From: Bacteroidota bacterium
Lineage (GTDB): Bacteria > Bacteroidota > Bacteroidia > Flavobacteriales_D > Crocinitomicaceae
Assembly (NCBI GenBank): GCA_030148165.1
Contig: JASBTZ010000008.1
Coordinates: 270,241 to 334,240 of the forward strand
Direction of reading: 5' to 3'
Length of the DNA: 64,000 nt
The notes below the pieces were generated by a model, which saw nothing but the letters and a program-made list of their open reading frames with translations, was not told where the DNA came from and made no database searches. This document shows positions 44,087 to 53,040 of this stretch, piece by piece; the first letter of the stretch is position 1, and every line of letters begins with the position of its first letter. The position numbers were made by a program, and so were the translations under genes.

Positions 44087-44830
44087 TTAATTGAGGAGCA
44101 AATGACTCTTGCCACTTTCGAAACTTTCCTGTTCTTCAATGGGTAGTCCCCTGTATAGATCCCTATCAATTACTAATTCCAGTGAATCGATGCTCACTTG
44201 AAAGGAAGTGATGTTGTCAGCGCTCTTTTCATTCGGAAGAATAAAAGCGATGGCTTGTTTCTCTTTCACGGAATAAACTGTTTTAAAATAACGATAAGGA
44301 ACGGAGACTTTGTTGGGACCGATGGATTCAACGACGGAATCTAGTATAGGTCCGGTGTAAATAATCAGCGAATCATACTTCTCAGCCCATTCACGTACTT
44401 GTTCTTCCAGTTTCTTCCAGACGCCCCGATTAAAGGATGGCGCCTGCGGGGACATATTGCTTAAATAGAATGATTCGGACATAGCGATAGGAGAAAAGGC
44501 CATGTCCCCAGCCGGACATAAATGTCCGCGATCATAACCCGAACCTTTATAATCGGCTAAACTTGCCGATCCTGTTTGGATCTTTGGATCTTCTCGAAAA
44601 TTATCTGTTCGCCTGACTTTTTCACCTTCCAGCATTTCTCTTGTAAGAATATAGGTGACATAAGATGCCTGTTCATGTTCTTCAGAATAGTCTAGTGCAA
44701 AGTACGCATGTTCGACGCGTTGCTCCCCTACACCGTCATACCACCATTGCTTGTGAGAGTCAGTATTAGAGGCGCTTTGCTGTACAGCCACACAGGAAAT
44801 CAACAGGCATATGACTACTAAGTATTTCAT
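44087..44830 (-). CDS. Exported DNA/RNA non-specific endonuclease (lipoprotein)
   Basis: A 247-residue nuclease of the beta-beta-alpha-metal (NUC/EndA) family. The catalytic motif D100-R-G-H103 is in GYDRGHLCPAGDM. The metal-ligand Asn N125 is in FYLSNMSPQ, and LIIYTGPI follows as usual. I chose the ATG at 44830; the signal peptide then ends in LLISC with lipobox Cys13, indicating a lipoprotein. It should degrade extracellular or periplasmic DNA and RNA for nutrition or DNA processing. Confidence 0.9.
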   Translation of the reverse strand: MKYLVVICLLISCVAVQQSASNTDSHKQWWYDGVGEQRVEHAYFALDYSEEHEQASYVTYILTREMLEGEKVRRTDNFREDPKIQTGSASLADYKGSGYDRGHLCPAGDMAFSPIAMSESFYLSNMSPQAPSFNRGVWKKLEEQVREWAEKYDSLIIYTGPILDSVVESIGPNKVSVPYRYFKTVYSVKEKQAIAFILPNEKSADNITSFQVSIDSLELVIDRDLYRGLPIEEQESFESGKSHLLLN

Positions 44831-45049
44831 GTTCTTTAAAGATAATGTAATCGAATAACAGCACAACGAATTTTCGTCATTTCTGGCGTTTTATGCTTGA
44901 TTTCGAATATTATGCCTACCTTTACCGAGAATTAGGGAAAACGATCCCGACAATCCGATACTTTTAAGCGTCTTTCTTTTTTGTGTCGAATGATTAGATT
45001 AAAGACACAAGATTCGGTACGTCCGATAATAAACGAAAGAGATTAATGT

Positions 45050-45256
45050 ATGTCCAGATCACAGGAGACATTCTTCAAGAAGCAGCGAGAGAAAGAACGA
45101 GCTAAAAGAAAAAAAGAGAAAAGAGAAAAAAAAGAAGCTAAAAAGCAACAATCCGATAATTCAGGATTGGAAATAGATTGGTCGAGTGCGCCTGAAAACG
45201 TGACGCTGACGCCAGAAGAGGAAAAGCTCCGGGCCTCTAATAAAACCGGGGAGTAA
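45050..45256 (+). CDS. Small highly charged protein next to the cold-shock gene
   Basis: A 68-residue protein. Residues 8-36 are almost entirely Lys, Arg and Glu (KKQREKERAKRKKEKREKKE), giving a likely single basic helix. A short acidic tail follows (LEIDWSSAPENVTLTPEEEK). It is 15 bp upstream of a cold-shock gene and probably co-transcribed; this pairing occurs in other Bacteroidota to my knowledge. An RNA-binding or ribosome-associated role is a guess. The 5' leader is long. Confidence 0.7.
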   Translation: MSRSQETFFKKQREKERAKRKKEKREKKEAKKQQSDNSGLEIDWSSAPENVTLTPEEEKLRASNKTGE

Positions 45257-45271
45257 TAATATCTTATATCA

Positions 45272-45463
45272 ATGAAAACAGGAGTTGTAAAATTCTTCAA
45301 CAATGAGAAGGGATTCGGATTCATTAAGGATTCAGAATCAGGTAATGACGTGTTTGTTCACAAAACAGGATTGGTTGACCCAATTCGTGAGGACGACAAT
45401 GTTGAATACGAAGTTGAAGATGGACCAAAGGGCGAGAACGCCGTAAACGTACGTCGTACTTAG
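45272..45463 (+). CDS. Cold-shock-domain RNA-binding protein
   Basis: A 63-residue single cold-shock domain. RNP1 is KGFGFIKD, RNP2 is VFVHKTGL, and the start MKTGVVKFFNNEKGFG is canonical. These proteins bind single-stranded RNA and DNA and loosen mRNA structure. The domain is slightly shorter than E. coli CspA. A terminator follows directly. Confidence 0.95.
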   Translation: MKTGVVKFFNNEKGFGFIKDSESGNDVFVHKTGLVDPIREDDNVEYEVEDGPKGENAVNVRRT

Positions 45464-45482
45464 TACCCGATACATTTTACAG

Positions 45483-45511
45483 AAGCCACCTCAAAGAGGT
45501 GGCTTTTTTTT
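45483..45511 (+). terminator. Terminator of the cold-shock operon
   Basis: AAGCCACCTC, loop AAA and GAGGTGGCTT with eight T in total form a perfect rho-independent terminator. Confidence 0.92.
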
Positions 45512-45578
45512 GTGCCCAACAATTTGAAGCATCGATTTTTGATTTAAAATCCGTATCTTAATCATTCAAATTTTAACT

Positions 45579-46058
45579 ATGAAACCAATCTTACTTTGCT
45601 GCACGATCTTTTGTCTTGGGCTGAACAGCTTGAGTCAATCGGCATCACCGGAAGTAATAGCCACCTCCGGGAGCCATATGGAAAACGGTAGCATGCAAAT
45701 GAGTTTTACGATCGGTGAACCGATCACCCAAACGGAATCCAATGCAAACACCATTGCGACACAGGGATTCCACCAGACAAAACTTTCTGCAGTTGGATTC
45801 GAAGATCTGGAACCGGATTTACTAATAGAAGTATTTCCCAACCCGGCACAGGACCACCTGATGCTCACATCGGATCAATTACTAAATGATGCGAATATTC
45901 AGCTGTATGATGCTAAAGGATCATTGGTATACGATCATGCATTAGAAGGAACAGAGCATACAATCGATTTTAATTCGTATCAAACCGGAACCTATTATTT
46001 GAAGGTATCCAACGGAAACAGACCCATAAAAACATTCACTATTCAAAAGATTCAATAA
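45579..46058 (+). CDS. Short secreted T9SS protein
   Basis: A 159-residue protein with a signal peptide, then a short conserved passenger (SPEVIATSGSHMENGSMQMS, FTIGEPITQTESNANTIATQGFHQ) and a type A T9SS domain from about 84 (IEVFPNPAQDHLML). The passenger resembles a very common Bacteroidota module that precedes sorting domains and has no known function. One base separates it from the next gene, so the two are co-translated. Confidence 0.83.
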   Translation: MKPILLCCTIFCLGLNSLSQSASPEVIATSGSHMENGSMQMSFTIGEPITQTESNANTIATQGFHQTKLSAVGFEDLEPDLLIEVFPNPAQDHLMLTSDQLLNDANIQLYDAKGSLVYDHALEGTEHTIDFNSYQTGTYYLKVSNGNRPIKTFTIQKIQ

Positions 46059-46059
46059 G

Positions 46060-46968
46060 ATGAAAAAACTACTAACACTGATAGCTATTATTGCAATCAA
46101 CTATACCTTCGCTCAGGCACCACAAGGGGTGAACTATCAAGCCGTAATTCGTGATGCATCCGGCGTTGTAATTTCCAATAACCCGGTTGGAATTGAAATT
46201 GTTATTCGACAAGGGTCGCCAACAGGAACTGTGGTTTACGAGGAAACCTTTGCACCTACAACCAATGATTTTGGATTAGTCAACTTAGTGATCGGACAAG
46301 GATCGGTAGTCTCAGGGTCATTCAATAGTATTGCCTGGTCAGCTGGACCTTATTTCGCGGAAGTTTCGGCTGATCCGACTGGAGGAACTTCGTATGCCTT
46401 ATTGGGAACTCAGCAATTGATGAGCGTGCCTTATGCACTTCATGCTGATTCGACGGCAAACTATATGGAAACGGATCCGATGTTTAACAGTTCTGTAGCT
46501 TCTGGCATTACGGCGACTGACACAATGAACTGGAATAATGACCAGGTTAATGATGCCGATTCAGATCCGAATAACGAGCTTCAAACGCTGAGTATCAGCA
46601 ACGATACACTTTATCTTTCCAATGGGGGATTTGCCGTTCAGGCAATGCCTGTTTTGGAGAATACCGGAGGTCGTAATGAAGTTTGTTCCGGTAATACGCA
46701 ACCCGGAACAGGATGGCAGATCTATAATTCACAAACGATTTACCTCAATGTGAATACGAGTGGATGTAATTTCAGCACAGTTCCTCGCTATTTTACAAGT
46801 ATTGGTGGTGCAGGGTCACATTATTTACTGACAGGTGTTTCTGCAATTTATAATCCAACAACAACCGGTTTCACTATTTATGTTCAAAGAAATGATGGGA
46901 CTCCATTAACTCCAGGTGATGCTGCGACTGGCCTGTGGTTTGTAAACTGGATGGCTGTGGGGCAGTAA
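46060..46968 (+). CDS. Secreted fibre-like protein (Bacteroidota surface family)
   Basis: A 302-residue protein with a signal peptide, starting QAPQGVNYQAVIRDASGVVI, a mature N-terminus found in many Bacteroidota surface proteins. An Ig-like domain of about 100 residues (to MSVPYALHADST) is followed by a collagen/fibre-like stretch (ATDTMNWNNDQVNDADSDPN) and a small C-terminal beta domain. No sorting domain is seen, although the upstream partner has one. Probably a trimeric fibre. Confidence 0.78.
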   Translation: MKKLLTLIAIIAINYTFAQAPQGVNYQAVIRDASGVVISNNPVGIEIVIRQGSPTGTVVYEETFAPTTNDFGLVNLVIGQGSVVSGSFNSIAWSAGPYFAEVSADPTGGTSYALLGTQQLMSVPYALHADSTANYMETDPMFNSSVASGITATDTMNWNNDQVNDADSDPNNELQTLSISNDTLYLSNGGFAVQAMPVLENTGGRNEVCSGNTQPGTGWQIYNSQTIYLNVNTSGCNFSTVPRYFTSIGGAGSHYLLTGVSAIYNPTTTGFTIYVQRNDGTPLTPGDAATGLWFVNWMAVGQ

Positions 46969-46986
46969 GAGTAAAATTCTTTAAGT

Positions 46987-47017
46987 AAAAAAGGGCTAGT
47001 CAACGACTAGCCCTTTT
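46987..47017. terminator. Bidirectional terminator
   Basis: AAAAAAGGGCTAGT, loop CAAC and GACTAGCCCTTTT form a near-perfect stem with A and T tracts on either side, between convergent genes. Confidence 0.85.
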
Positions 47018-47036
47018 CATTTATCATCGTTAGTAT

Positions 47037-49301
47037 TTACTCGATGATAACCTTTTTTACAGATGTTTTACCGTCTGCAGTTAGGTGAACAAAGTAAGTA
47101 CCTACTTCAATCATTGGCAATTCAATGTTTGCAGTGAACTGATCAGATGAATTAGATTCAACGCTTTCGTATACTACTTTTCCGTTCATATCAAGAACTT
47201 CAATCGTAATCTCACTGAATAGCGCGTTACTAATCGTAATGCTAAATGCTCCGTTATTTGGATTTGGATACAGAGCGATAGTGCTATTAGCATCAAGCTC
47301 ATCCAATCCTGAACAATCCTGTACTGTTACAGAAACTGTGTCTGTATTCGAACATCCATTCGCATCGGTACCTGTTACAGTGTACACAACAGTTCCAATT
47401 GATTGGGTAAACGGAACACCATTCGTGATACCATTATCCCAGCTATATGTTACAGCACCGGAACCACTTAATGTCACCTGTACACTATCACAAACAGTCT
47501 GACTCGTACCAGCATCTACAGTTGGAAGCGGATTGACAATAACTGCTATTGAATCCGAATTATCACATCCATTTGCATCAGTACCAGTAACTACATAAGT
47601 GCTTGTTGCTGTCGGAACAAAAGATACTCCATCCGTTACGCCATTGTCCCAGGAATAAGTAGTAGCACCACTTCCGGTCAGCGTAACTGAATCACCGTTA
47701 CATACTGTTGTACTCGACGCATTTGCAACAACTGTTGGTAACGCATTAACAAGGATAGTTTTCGTGTCCATGTCGCTACATCCATTTGCATCTGTACCGT
47801 AAACAGTATAGAGTGTCGTAGCTGTAGGAACGAATGGTACTCCATCTGTTACACCATTATCCCAAACATAGGTCATAGCACCACTTCCTGAAAGCGTTAC
47901 CGTATCTCCAGCACAAATCGTATCCGCAGATGCCATTGCCACTACTGTAGGTAAAGCGTTTACAAAAACAGTTGTTGTATCCGTATTCATACAGCCGTTT
48001 CCATCTGTACCGGTTACGGTATATAAGGTAGTTGCGGTTGGAACGAATGGTACTAGATCAGTCACACCGTTATCCCATGAATACGAAACAGCACCTCCAC
48101 CGACTAGTGCAATCGTATCACCAGCACAAACAGTGTTTGATGTTGCCGTTGCCGTTACGGTTGGCATTGCATTCACGTTTACAGTTATTGATGCACAAGT
48201 GCCTGGAGTTAAGCAAGGACCCGTACCTCTCACGAAGTAATCTGTTGTAGTAGTTGGATTAACTGAAATTGAGGTTCCAGTTCCTACCACGGTACCACCA
48301 CAGCTACCCGAATACCATTCCCAGTCCGTTGCGCTGTTGAGAACACCTGAAGCGACCGATAATACAGTTGTATCACCTTCACAAATGGTTGTTGTGCCAG
48401 ATAGCGTCGGAAGCGTAGGAGCAGCAAAATTGTCACAAACGGTAAAGTTTGAAATTGTCAGAACCCCTCTTCCGCAACAATCATCGATTGTCTGCACCTG
48501 AAATTCAAATACATCACCTTGACAGAGTGATAATGGACCAATGCTACCTGTTCCACCTGTGGATATTAATGTAGCAGCACCATTTATCGCGTAATAAGCA
48601 TCATCAATGTCAGGATTGACATGGTTGTAATCAAAGCTGATTGTGGCACTGTAGGGCATCGTTATGGAATAGTTAGTGTATTCAGAACAGCATGCACCAG
48701 AGTTGTCATCATCTCCTCCTAATTCAATAGAAGCTGGAGCGCCAACAGTGTTCACATATCCATCACTTGGCGGCGAGAACTGTCCGAGTGTCCAGTTTGA
48801 AGGATCAAACTGATTTGCGAATCCGCTATTACAGCATGCAGGAGCATTGAAGTTAGAGATGGTCAAGACCCCTCTTCCACAGCAATCGTCATAATTTTTA
48901 ACACGAAAACCGAATACATCACCGGCATTAACAGGAACACTTGAGCTTCCTGTTGCAGTCGGGTATGTTATCAATGTTTCCACACCGTTTACATAATAAT
49001 AAGCGTCATCGAGGTCCGGGTTGACGTGCGACCAATCGAAAGTGATCGTTCCTGTAGCACATACGGTAATCTCATATGATTCCATTCCGTCACAACAATA
49101 GACGCCAGCATCACTACCGGCCAGGATTATCGATCCTGGAGCTCCAGTCACATCTACGTAGCCATCCCCACCAACTGTATTTGTGACAAATGTCCAGTTC
49201 GAAGGGTCGTAACTCCCCATAAATTGTGCTGAAACATTTGTTGCGAATAAGGCTAAAACAGCCAACGCAACGCCTGTTCTTAAAGTTTTAATTCTTCTCA
49301 T
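47037..49301 (-). CDS. Large repeat-containing T9SS adhesin-like protein
   Basis: A 754-residue secreted protein. Two copies of a Cys-rich jelly-roll module come first (SNWT, then ITFDWSHVNPDLDDAYYYV and ISFDYNHVNPDIDDAYYAI, each ending FGFRVKNYDDCCGRG or FEFQVQTIDDCCGRG). An Ig-like unit and four or five tandem repeats of about 65 residues follow (SGSGAMTYVWDNGVTDGVPF with YTVYGTDANGC). It ends in a type A T9SS domain from about 680 (IALYPNPNNGAF). The repeats resemble SprB-type adhesin units. Translation is coupled to the small upstream gene by a one-base TAATG overlap. Confidence 0.87.
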   Translation of the reverse strand: MRRIKTLRTGVALAVLALFATNVSAQFMGSYDPSNWTFVTNTVGGDGYVDVTGAPGSIILAGSDAGVYCCDGMESYEITVCATGTITFDWSHVNPDLDDAYYYVNGVETLITYPTATGSSSVPVNAGDVFGFRVKNYDDCCGRGVLTISNFNAPACCNSGFANQFDPSNWTLGQFSPPSDGYVNTVGAPASIELGGDDDNSGACCSEYTNYSITMPYSATISFDYNHVNPDIDDAYYAINGAATLISTGGTGSIGPLSLCQGDVFEFQVQTIDDCCGRGVLTISNFTVCDNFAAPTLPTLSGTTTICEGDTTVLSVASGVLNSATDWEWYSGSCGGTVVGTGTSISVNPTTTTDYFVRGTGPCLTPGTCASITVNVNAMPTVTATATSNTVCAGDTIALVGGGAVSYSWDNGVTDLVPFVPTATTLYTVTGTDGNGCMNTDTTTVFVNALPTVVAMASADTICAGDTVTLSGSGAMTYVWDNGVTDGVPFVPTATTLYTVYGTDANGCSDMDTKTILVNALPTVVANASSTTVCNGDSVTLTGSGATTYSWDNGVTDGVSFVPTATSTYVVTGTDANGCDNSDSIAVIVNPLPTVDAGTSQTVCDSVQVTLSGSGAVTYSWDNGITNGVPFTQSIGTVVYTVTGTDANGCSNTDTVSVTVQDCSGLDELDANSTIALYPNPNNGAFSITISNALFSEITIEVLDMNGKVVYESVESNSSDQFTANIELPMIEVGTYFVHLTADGKTSVKKVIIE

Positions 49302-49579
49302 TACTTGGTTGTTGTATTCGTTATTATTCCTGTCTTAGCTCTTTGCAATTCAGTAAAATGTCTTGACAGTTCTTCTTTTGTCTTTCCTTGATCCAGACGT
49401 TTTTGAATCAATTGTTCAAGCTGAGCGATTTTCGCTTCTTTCTCCGCCTGTGTTTTAAAAACCATTGGTTCTTCTCCTCGAACTTCTGTAGCTTGATTTT
49501 GAGGATGATTCTGAACCTGCGCATTGACAGCACATGAAATTGCTATCATTGCAGCAATAGATAAAATTGATTTTTTCAT
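49301..49579 (-). CDS. Small secreted helical protein upstream of the repeat adhesin
   Basis: A 92-residue protein with a signal peptide (KKSILSIAAMIAISCAVNAQ) and a charged mature part with one long helix (KTQAEKEAKIAQLEQLIQKR, continuing to ELSRHFTELQRAK), coiled-coil-like. Its stop codon overlaps the start of the 754-residue adhesin gene. No known family. The same arrangement occurs at 27.8-30.6 kb, which suggests a helper of large T9SS proteins. Confidence 0.75.
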   Translation of the reverse strand: MKKSILSIAAMIAISCAVNAQVQNHPQNQATEVRGEEPMVFKTQAEKEAKIAQLEQLIQKRLDQGKTKEELSRHFTELQRAKTGIITNTTTK

Positions 49580-49735
49580 TTTAAAATTGTTTGTTAGTAA
49601 TGCGCCAAATGTATGGTTTAAATAGACACGGATAAATGACTTTCATCAACAAATGGTAATTGTTAATAATTAGTTTATTTTTTCTTAACATTAGAAGTTG
49701 ATTACTTATAGCTTCGTTGATTAAATCGAATACAC

Positions 49736-49996
49736 ATGCAAGTAACCATTGAGATCAGCAACTATCCACTTCGTGAAGATTACGAAGACGTGATCCTGGA
49801 TTTTATCAATCGATGTAAGCAAAGTGATGTTACCATAAAGGTGAACGCAACAAGTACACATCTTCAGGGTGAATACGATACCGTGATGAACCTACTCCAG
49901 AATGAGATCAAGACATCTTTTGAAAAATACGGAAAGATGATTTTTGTCGTTAAAGTCCTGAAAGGTCAGCTAGACCTTAATTTCGAGATGTCTTAA
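49736..49996 (+). CDS. YkoF/thiamine-binding-like small protein
   Basis: An 86-residue cytosolic protein. The pattern MQVTIEISNYPL, then DVILDFINRC, then NATSTHLQGEYDTVMNLLQNEI and MIFVVKVLKG resembles the Ykof/MTH1187 ferredoxin-like fold that binds thiamine precursors or other small ligands. The assignment is by pattern memory. It is 9 bp upstream of an outer-membrane protein gene, but a functional link is unclear. Confidence 0.55.
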   Translation: MQVTIEISNYPLREDYEDVILDFINRCKQSDVTIKVNATSTHLQGEYDTVMNLLQNEIKTSFEKYGKMIFVVKVLKGQLDLNFEMS

Positions 49997-50005
49997 ATTT
50001 ACACC

Positions 50006-50776
50006 ATGCGCAGAATTCTATATCCATTGTTAATTATCCTGCTAGGCTTTACATCGAATGCACAGGAAATGTCAGTTGGACCGGAGGTCGGTCTAAATAT
50101 TCTCCCGTTGACCACTAATGAGATAGGAAGTGATTATGGTCTGGGATTTCACGGTGGAATCAAATATCAGTTTACCATCAATGAGCAGTTTGCTTTGAGT
50201 TCGGGTGTTTATTACTCACAGCTAAGACATACTTATGTTGGTGCCGATACATCCTTACACAGTTCGATTGAATTACTGGATGGACTCATTCCTGAAGGAA
50301 TAGATCTCAATACGTATACCGAGATCGAGGGACGGACAAGCTTAAATTACATCCAGCTTCCTGTTACCGCTTCCTATTCATGGAATGGCTTGGGCATTTC
50401 GCTTGGAGGATATGTGGGCTATCGTGTAAATGGACTTCGCAAGGAACGAATTGTTGAGCGTACCCCTTTTATGCAAATACTTGATATAGAATCCTTCGAT
50501 ACTACGGGATTCATTAGCATGTTCTTGCCACCACCGTTTACGGAGAACTACGAAACATTTAGTAATATGGATAACTATCAGAATTGGGATTATGGCTTGA
50601 TCGGTAAGTTATCTTATCAAATGGATCCTGTTGTCTTTACAGCGACATATACATTTGGTTTACCCGATCATAGAATTGATTATGAAGGCGATTTAGAAGC
50701 TAACCGCTACTATCAGTTCAGCGTTGCTTATCTCGTGCCGCTCAAGAAATTAGTGCCCAAGGCTAGGATTGAGTAG
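50006..50776 (+). CDS. PorT-like outer-membrane beta-barrel protein
   Basis: A 256-residue protein with a signal peptide (RRILYPLLIILLGFTSNAQ) and the typical beginning of Bacteroidota outer-membrane barrels (SVGPEVGLNILPL, GLGFHGGIKYQFTINEQFAL SSGVYY). Repeated amphipathic strands follow (YIQLPVTASYSW, GISLGGYVGYRV), ending YQFSVAYLVPL. Role unknown. It is adjacent, with no gap, to a convergent CAP protein gene. Confidence 0.78.
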   Translation: MRRILYPLLIILLGFTSNAQEMSVGPEVGLNILPLTTNEIGSDYGLGFHGGIKYQFTINEQFALSSGVYYSQLRHTYVGADTSLHSSIELLDGLIPEGIDLNTYTEIEGRTSLNYIQLPVTASYSWNGLGISLGGYVGYRVNGLRKERIVERTPFMQILDIESFDTTGFISMFLPPPFTENYETFSNMDNYQNWDYGLIGKLSYQMDPVVFTATYTFGLPDHRIDYEGDLEANRYYQFSVAYLVPLKKLVPKARIE

Positions 50777-51289
50777 TTACTTACTCCCAAACACCTGTGT
50801 AGCAAAGATGCGCTCCTTTTTTGGATTACTTTCAAAACCCAGATCGGCATACTGATAGTCCCGACTCATCATGTTCTGATAGTGCAGTCGCGAGTCCTTC
50901 CATAACTCAAACATCTCGTCGGCAATCTTTTCAATGTCTTCGTCCGTTAATGTAAAGTCCTCCACGTAGACATAAAGGATGTTTTCTCCCACCAACTCAA
51001 AATCATCGCCGGCAATGGCTTCCACACGCTTCTTAGGGCTTGAGAAATCACGGCTTCGCTGATTATGGGTCAATAGATTTGTTTTAGCCATGTATTCACT
51101 ATGTTGTTGAGCGGACCGTCTAAGTGTATCGTTGAAGATGAGAGGATCGAGTCTCTTTTTTACACGTTGTTCATTGATTCGTTCGGATAATGCTTCGCGA
51201 AGCTGATCTTTCTGTTGATCACTGAGCTGTGAAATTCCCAGGAACGGAAGAAGAAATAAGTATGTTATGAATATACTTTTAAAGGACAT
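50777..51289 (-). CDS. Secreted CAP (SCP/PR1) domain protein
   Basis: A 170-residue protein; I chose the ATG at 51289, which gives a proper signal peptide (KSIFITYLFLLPFLGISQ). The CAP domain is recognisable by INEQRVKKRLDPLIFNDTLR, SAQQHSEYMAKTNLLTHN, ELVGENILYV and a C-terminal YADLGFESNPKKERIFATQVF. The Cys/His cavity residues of eukaryotic members are only partly kept. Bacterial CAP proteins are extracellular and of uncertain function. Confidence 0.83.
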   Translation of the reverse strand: MSFKSIFITYLFLLPFLGISQLSDQQKDQLREALSERINEQRVKKRLDPLIFNDTLRRSAQQHSEYMAKTNLLTHNQRSRDFSSPKKRVEAIAGDDFELVGENILYVYVEDFTLTDEDIEKIADEMFELWKDSRLHYQNMMSRDYQYADLGFESNPKKERIFATQVFGSK

Positions 51290-51482
51290 CAATAAGCGCT
51301 TTCTACTATAAGAATGTATTCGCAATAAGTAACATTTGAACCAAGCAAGAATTTAAAAGTAGCATCCTTCTTTCATTAATGGCGTCGGGAAATCAATACA
51401 TTACAACCCTAATTCAAAAACTAGTTTACTATCTTTATAGCATAAGTCTACTGCTATAATCGACGAGAAAATAAAATATGGC

Positions 51483-52985
51483 ATGCCTGAGAAAGCTGTT
51501 CTATACGAGTTAATCGTGGAAACAGCAAGTGAGGGTATTTGGATCAAGAATGCCGACCACATCACAACCTTTGTTAATGAAAAAATGGCTACGATTCTTG
51601 GCTATTCCATTGATGAATTGATGGGGAAACGATTTGAGGAATTCGTTCATCCCGACGATATCCCGGAGATGGAAAAACGTCATAAGGAGCGTCTGGAAGG
51701 AAATACCAGTGGTTATGAAATTCGTTTGATTAAAAATGACGGTAGCACCATATGGACCAATATTAACGGTAGTCCTTTGATGAATGAAGGTGAGTTCATT
51801 GGTTCGCTGGGCATGGTGGCGGACATTACACAATTAAAGCAACGAGAATTTCAGCGGGAAGAGAATGAACGCAGGTATCGTTCGCTTTTTGAAGATTCTC
51901 CGGTGCCTACCTGGGAAGAAGATTTTTCGGAAGTTAAGAATTACCTGGATCAACTAAAATCAAAAGGTATAAGAGATATACGAGCATACTTCGAGTCAAA
52001 TCAGCTTGCTTTAATAGCATGCGCTAGATTGATGAGAGTTACCGACGTAAATGATGCAGTTCTCAATCTGAATAAAGCTCCTGATAAAGAGTTTATGATC
52101 AAAAACTACCGTTCGCTGGCGTCAAGACGTTCGGCTGAATATGCCATCAGGCAGTTTGAAGCCATAGCTAATGGTGATAAATCCTGCGAATTCGATGCAG
52201 AGCTTAGTACCTTTGAGAATACGACCATTCACGTGCATCTAAAGTGGACGGTAGTTAAAGGATATGAAGATAGTTATGGTAAAGTATATCTCACTACGAC
52301 GGACGTAACGGATAGAATTCTGGCTGAAAATGAGCGCCTTCGAAATTCAAATCTACAAAAGGAGCTCTTGCTTAAGGAGATTCATCACCGCGTGAAGAAT
52401 AATCTACAGATCATTACAAGTTTATTACGACTACAGTCAAACAGTATTGATGACGAAAAGATCAAGTCTCTTTTCGATGTTAGCCTTAATCGAATTAACT
52501 CGATGGCCTTAGTGCATGATCTGCTTTATAAAGCAGAAGATCTTTCAAAGATCAATTTCGGTGTTTACATAGAAAAGCTGCTGGAGTCGTTAGTAGAATC
52601 TTTAGTTCGACCTGACTTTGAAATTAATACGGAGGTCGATATCGACGCTGTAGAGTTTAATATTTCCACCTCTATTCTGCTTGGGTTATTGGTCAATGAG
52701 TTAATGACAAATTCTATCAAACACGCGTTTAATGGTGCAGATCGAGGGAGAATATACATTCGTTTAATCGCTGAACCAGGTGAATTTTATTTACTTGAAA
52801 TAGGTGATGATGGTTCTGGTTTCGATCTTGAAGAAGATTTCGAATTACTGGATTCGCTGGGCTTGCAGTTGATTCATAATTTAGTAGATCAACTTAACGG
52901 TAAGATTGAAAAAATGGAGGAGAGAGATGGTGCTCATTTCCATATCAGATTCCGCGAACTACTCCCTGAGAGTGTAGAAGCCTAA
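51483..52985 (+). CDS. PAS sensor histidine kinase (HisKA_2 type)
   Basis: A 500-residue cytosolic sensor kinase without membrane segments. An N-terminal PAS domain at about 1-120 ([40 protein letters not shown]) is followed by a second PAS-like domain of about 125-280. The HisKA_2 dimerisation domain [20 protein letters not shown] carries the phosphorylated H301. A HATPase domain follows, with [15 protein letters not shown] (N box) and GDDGSGF. HisKA_2 kinases usually have an unlinked or stand-alone response regulator; none is nearby. The signal sensed is unknown. Confidence 0.88.
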   Translation: MPEKAVLYELIVETASEGIWIKNADHITTFVNEKMATILGYSIDELMGKRFEEFVHPDDIPEMEKRHKERLEGNTSGYEIRLIKNDGSTIWTNINGSPLMNEGEFIGSLGMVADITQLKQREFQREENERRYRSLFEDSPVPTWEEDFSEVKNYLDQLKSKGIRDIRAYFESNQLALIACARLMRVTDVNDAVLNLNKAPDKEFMIKNYRSLASRRSAEYAIRQFEAIANGDKSCEFDAELSTFENTTIHVHLKWTVVKGYEDSYGKVYLTTTDVTDRILAENERLRNSNLQKELLLKEIHHRVKNNLQIITSLLRLQSNSIDDEKIKSLFDVSLNRINSMALVHDLLYKAEDLSKINFGVYIEKLLESLVESLVRPDFEINTEVDIDAVEFNISTSILLGLLVNELMTNSIKHAFNGADRGRIYIRLIAEPGEFYLLEIGDDGSGFDLEEDFELLDSLGLQLIHNLVDQLNGKIEKMEERDGAHFHIRFRELLPESVEA

Positions 52986-53040
52986 TAACTGGATACAGGC
53001 AGATATCAAGAAGTTTTCTTCGTATTACTATCTTGCAATC

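Noticed and set aside
45043..45324. 93-codon frame antisense to the cold-shock operon
   Set aside because: Antisense of the Lys/Arg/Glu-rich gene gives a Phe/Ser/Leu-rich pseudo-membrane peptide; not a real gene.
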